Source: an uncultured Elioraea sp. (GTDB lineage Bacteria > Pseudomonadota > Alphaproteobacteria > Acetobacterales > Acetobacteraceae). Taken from it: a stretch of 6,910 bases of DNA. The stretch lies in the NCBI GenBank assembly GCA_937995555.1, contig CALKJX010000134.1, forward strand, positions 1-6,910, read 5' to 3'. The notes under the pieces are model-generated. The model saw nothing but the letters and a program-made list of their open reading frames with translations, was not told where the DNA came from and did no database searches. Positions 5,561 to 6,910 of this stretch are shown piece by piece. The position numbers and the translations under genes were made by a program. Position 1 is the first letter of the stretch, and every line of letters starts with the position of its first letter.

Positions 5561-6910
5561 CTATCCGCGCAGCCGCGCGATCGTCGCGGTGGTGGAATTG
5601 CCGGGCAGCAGCTCGGCCAGCATCACCCGCCCGCCCCAGGAGCGCACGAGGTCCGCGCCCACCACCTGGTCGAGCGTATAGTCGGCCCCCTTCACCAGCA
5701 CGTCCGGGCGCAGCGCGGCGATCAGCGTCTCGGGCGTGTCCTCCTCGAAGATCGTCACGAGGTCCACGTCGGCGAGGCTCGCGAGCACGGCCGCGCGCGC
5801 CGCCTCCAGCTGCACTGGGCGGTTGGCGCCCTTCAGGCGCCGCACCGAGGCATCCGAGTTCAGCCCGACCACCAGCCGGTCACAAGCCCCGCGCGCCTGC
5901 TCGATCAGGTGCACATGACCCGGATGCAGGAGGTCGAAGCAGCCATTGGTGAAGCCGATGCGCCAGCCGCGCCGGCGCCAGCGCTCGACCTGCTCGGCCG
6001 CCGCCTCCAGGCTGACCACCTTGCGGAGCGTGCCGGTGGCCGGGGCGAGCGCCTCCAGCAGCTCGGTCTCGCGCGCGACGGCGGTGCCGATCTTGCCCAC
6101 CACCACACCGGCGGCGATGTTGGCGAGCCGCGCCGCCACCGGCAGCTTCAGGCCGGCGGCGATGCCGGCGGCAAGTGTGGCCACCACCGTGTCGCCGGCA
6201 CCCGAGACGTCGAACACCTCCTTCGCCTCGGCGGCGAAGTGCGTGACCAGTGCGCCATGCGGTCCCTCGACCAGCGTCATGCCGTCCTCGGACCGGGTGC
6301 ACAGCACCGCGCCGAAGCCGTGCGCGGCGATCAGCGCGCGGCAGGCGGCCACCACCTCGTCGGCGGAGTTCGTCGGCATGCCGCTGCCCTCGGCGAGTTC
6401 GCGCCGGTTCGGCGTCACGATGTCGGCGCCGGCATAGCGGGAATAGTCGCGGCCCTTCGGATCGACCACCACGGTGCGGCGACGCTTGCGTGCGGTGGCG
6501 ATGAGGCGCGCGGCGGTATCGCCGGCGAGCGTCCCCTTCAGGTAGTCGCTGATCACCACCACCTTGCAGCCGGCCATCGCGTCGGCGGCGATCGCGACCA
6601 GCCGTTCCGCGAGCTTGGGGTGCACGGCCTCGGTCGTCTCGCGATCGGCCCGCAGGAGCTGCTGGCCGGCGGCGAGGTAGCGCGTCTTCACCGTGGTCAG
6701 CCGTCCGCCCTGCACCAGCAGCCAGGGCTCCACGTTCGGCTGGCCGCCGATCAGCGCGGTGAGGTCCGAGCCCGCCTGGTCGTCGCCCACCACGGTCAGG
6801 AACGAGGCCGAGCCGCCGAGGGCGGTGATGTTGCGCACGACATTGCCCGCGCCGCCCGGCATGGCGATCTCGCGCTCGACCGTCACCACCGGGATCGGCG
6901 CCTCGGGGCT
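5561..6910 (-). CDS. hldE: Bifunctional D-glycero-beta-D-manno-heptose-7-phosphate kinase / heptose-1-phosphate adenylyltransferase, 5' end outside window
   Basis: HldE carries out two cytosolic steps of ADP-heptose synthesis for the LPS inner core: phosphorylation of heptose 7-phosphate at C1, and AMP transfer to heptose 1-phosphate. 449 residues are visible. The reading frame enters at 6910 with SPEAPIPVVTVEREIAMPGG, matching the inside of the family's N-terminus, so only a few tens of residues and the start are missing; the GTG at 6889 is internal. The PfkB/ribokinase-type kinase domain shows PGGAGNVVRN, VVISDYLKGTL, VVVDPKGRDYSRY, IVTPNRREL and the catalytic loop EVFDVSGAGDTVVA (about visible residues 232-244). 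The cytidylyltransferase-fold domain shows GFTNGCFDLLHPGHVHLIEQ with the HxGH motif, VGLNSDASVRRLKG, RPDVLVKGADY and GNSTTATIARL. It ends with TAG at 5563-5561. Both domains look intact. It converges on the substrate-binding-protein frame across the hairpin. Confidence 0.95.
   Translation of the reverse strand, partial: SPEAPIPVVTVEREIAMPGGAGNVVRNITALGGSASFLTVVGDDQAGSDLTALIGGQPNVEPWLLVQGGRLTTVKTRYLAAGQQLLRADRETTEAVHPKLAERLVAIAADAMAGCKVVVISDYLKGTLAGDTAARLIATARKRRRTVVVDPKGRDYSRYAGADIVTPNRRELAEGSGMPTNSADEVVAACRALIAAHGFGAVLCTRSEDGMTLVEGPHGALVTHFAAEAKEVFDVSGAGDTVVATLAAGIAAGLKLPVAARLANIAAGVVVGKIGTAVARETELLEALAPATGTLRKVVSLEAAAEQVERWRRRGWRIGFTNGCFDLLHPGHVHLIEQARGACDRLVVGLNSDASVRRLKGANRPVQLEAARAAVLASLADVDLVTIFEEDTPETLIAALRPDVLVKGADYTLDQVVGADLVRSWGGRVMLAELLPGNSTTATIARLRG

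Noticed and set aside
6869..6889. GTG at 6889 as the start of HldE.
   Set aside because: The frame continues upstream with SPEAPIPV, a conserved internal segment of HldE, so the true start is beyond the window edge.

Overview
The window is a very GC-rich stretch (roughly 70% by eye), densely coded and mostly on the minus strand. The gene families and codon use suggest an alphaproteobacterium, possibly an Acetobacteraceae (Roseomonas-like) member. That placement is inferred from the style of the proteins and was not tested. No rRNA, tRNA, CRISPR array, insertion sequence or phage gene is visible.

Layout, left to right. At 1-285 (minus) is the N-terminal part of a methionine-(R)-sulfoxide reductase, MsrB, cut by the window edge. 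At 354-848 (minus) is a GNAT acetyltransferase interrupted by one in-frame TGA. At 851-2140 (minus) is an intact E. coli-type dNTP triphosphohydrolase (Dgt). At 2154-2780 (minus) is only the C-terminal part of an M28 zinc peptidase. At 2781-3644 (minus) is an apparently full-length Asp/Glu/hydantoin racemase-family protein that lacks one of the two expected catalytic cysteines. At 3654-4061 (minus) is the C-terminal part of a short-chain dehydrogenase (SDR). Head-to-head with it, at about 4063-5517 (plus), is a family-5 (peptide/oligopeptide type) ABC transporter substrate-binding protein without its signal peptide and N-terminus. A perfect 10-bp hairpin at 5531-5556 separates it from the convergent hldE gene (5561-6910, minus), whose 5' end lies outside the window.

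How the genes fit together. HldE (ADP-heptose synthesis for LPS), Dgt (dNTP pool control) and MsrB (oxidised protein repair) are housekeeping-type genes. The middle block (M28 peptidase, racemase-like protein, SDR, substrate-binding protein) looks like the remains of a peptide or amino-acid derivative uptake and catabolism locus; this is inference. Only the racemase-like gene in that block is whole.

The main point of interest is the density of breakage. Four of the eight genes are damaged. The SDR and the substrate-binding protein lose their N-termini at one shared point near 4056-4068. The M28 remnant begins directly after the racemase stop codon. Either this is a natural locus in decay by deletion, or the assembly has joined sequences wrongly. 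Nothing seen points convincingly to a new defence or mobile system.
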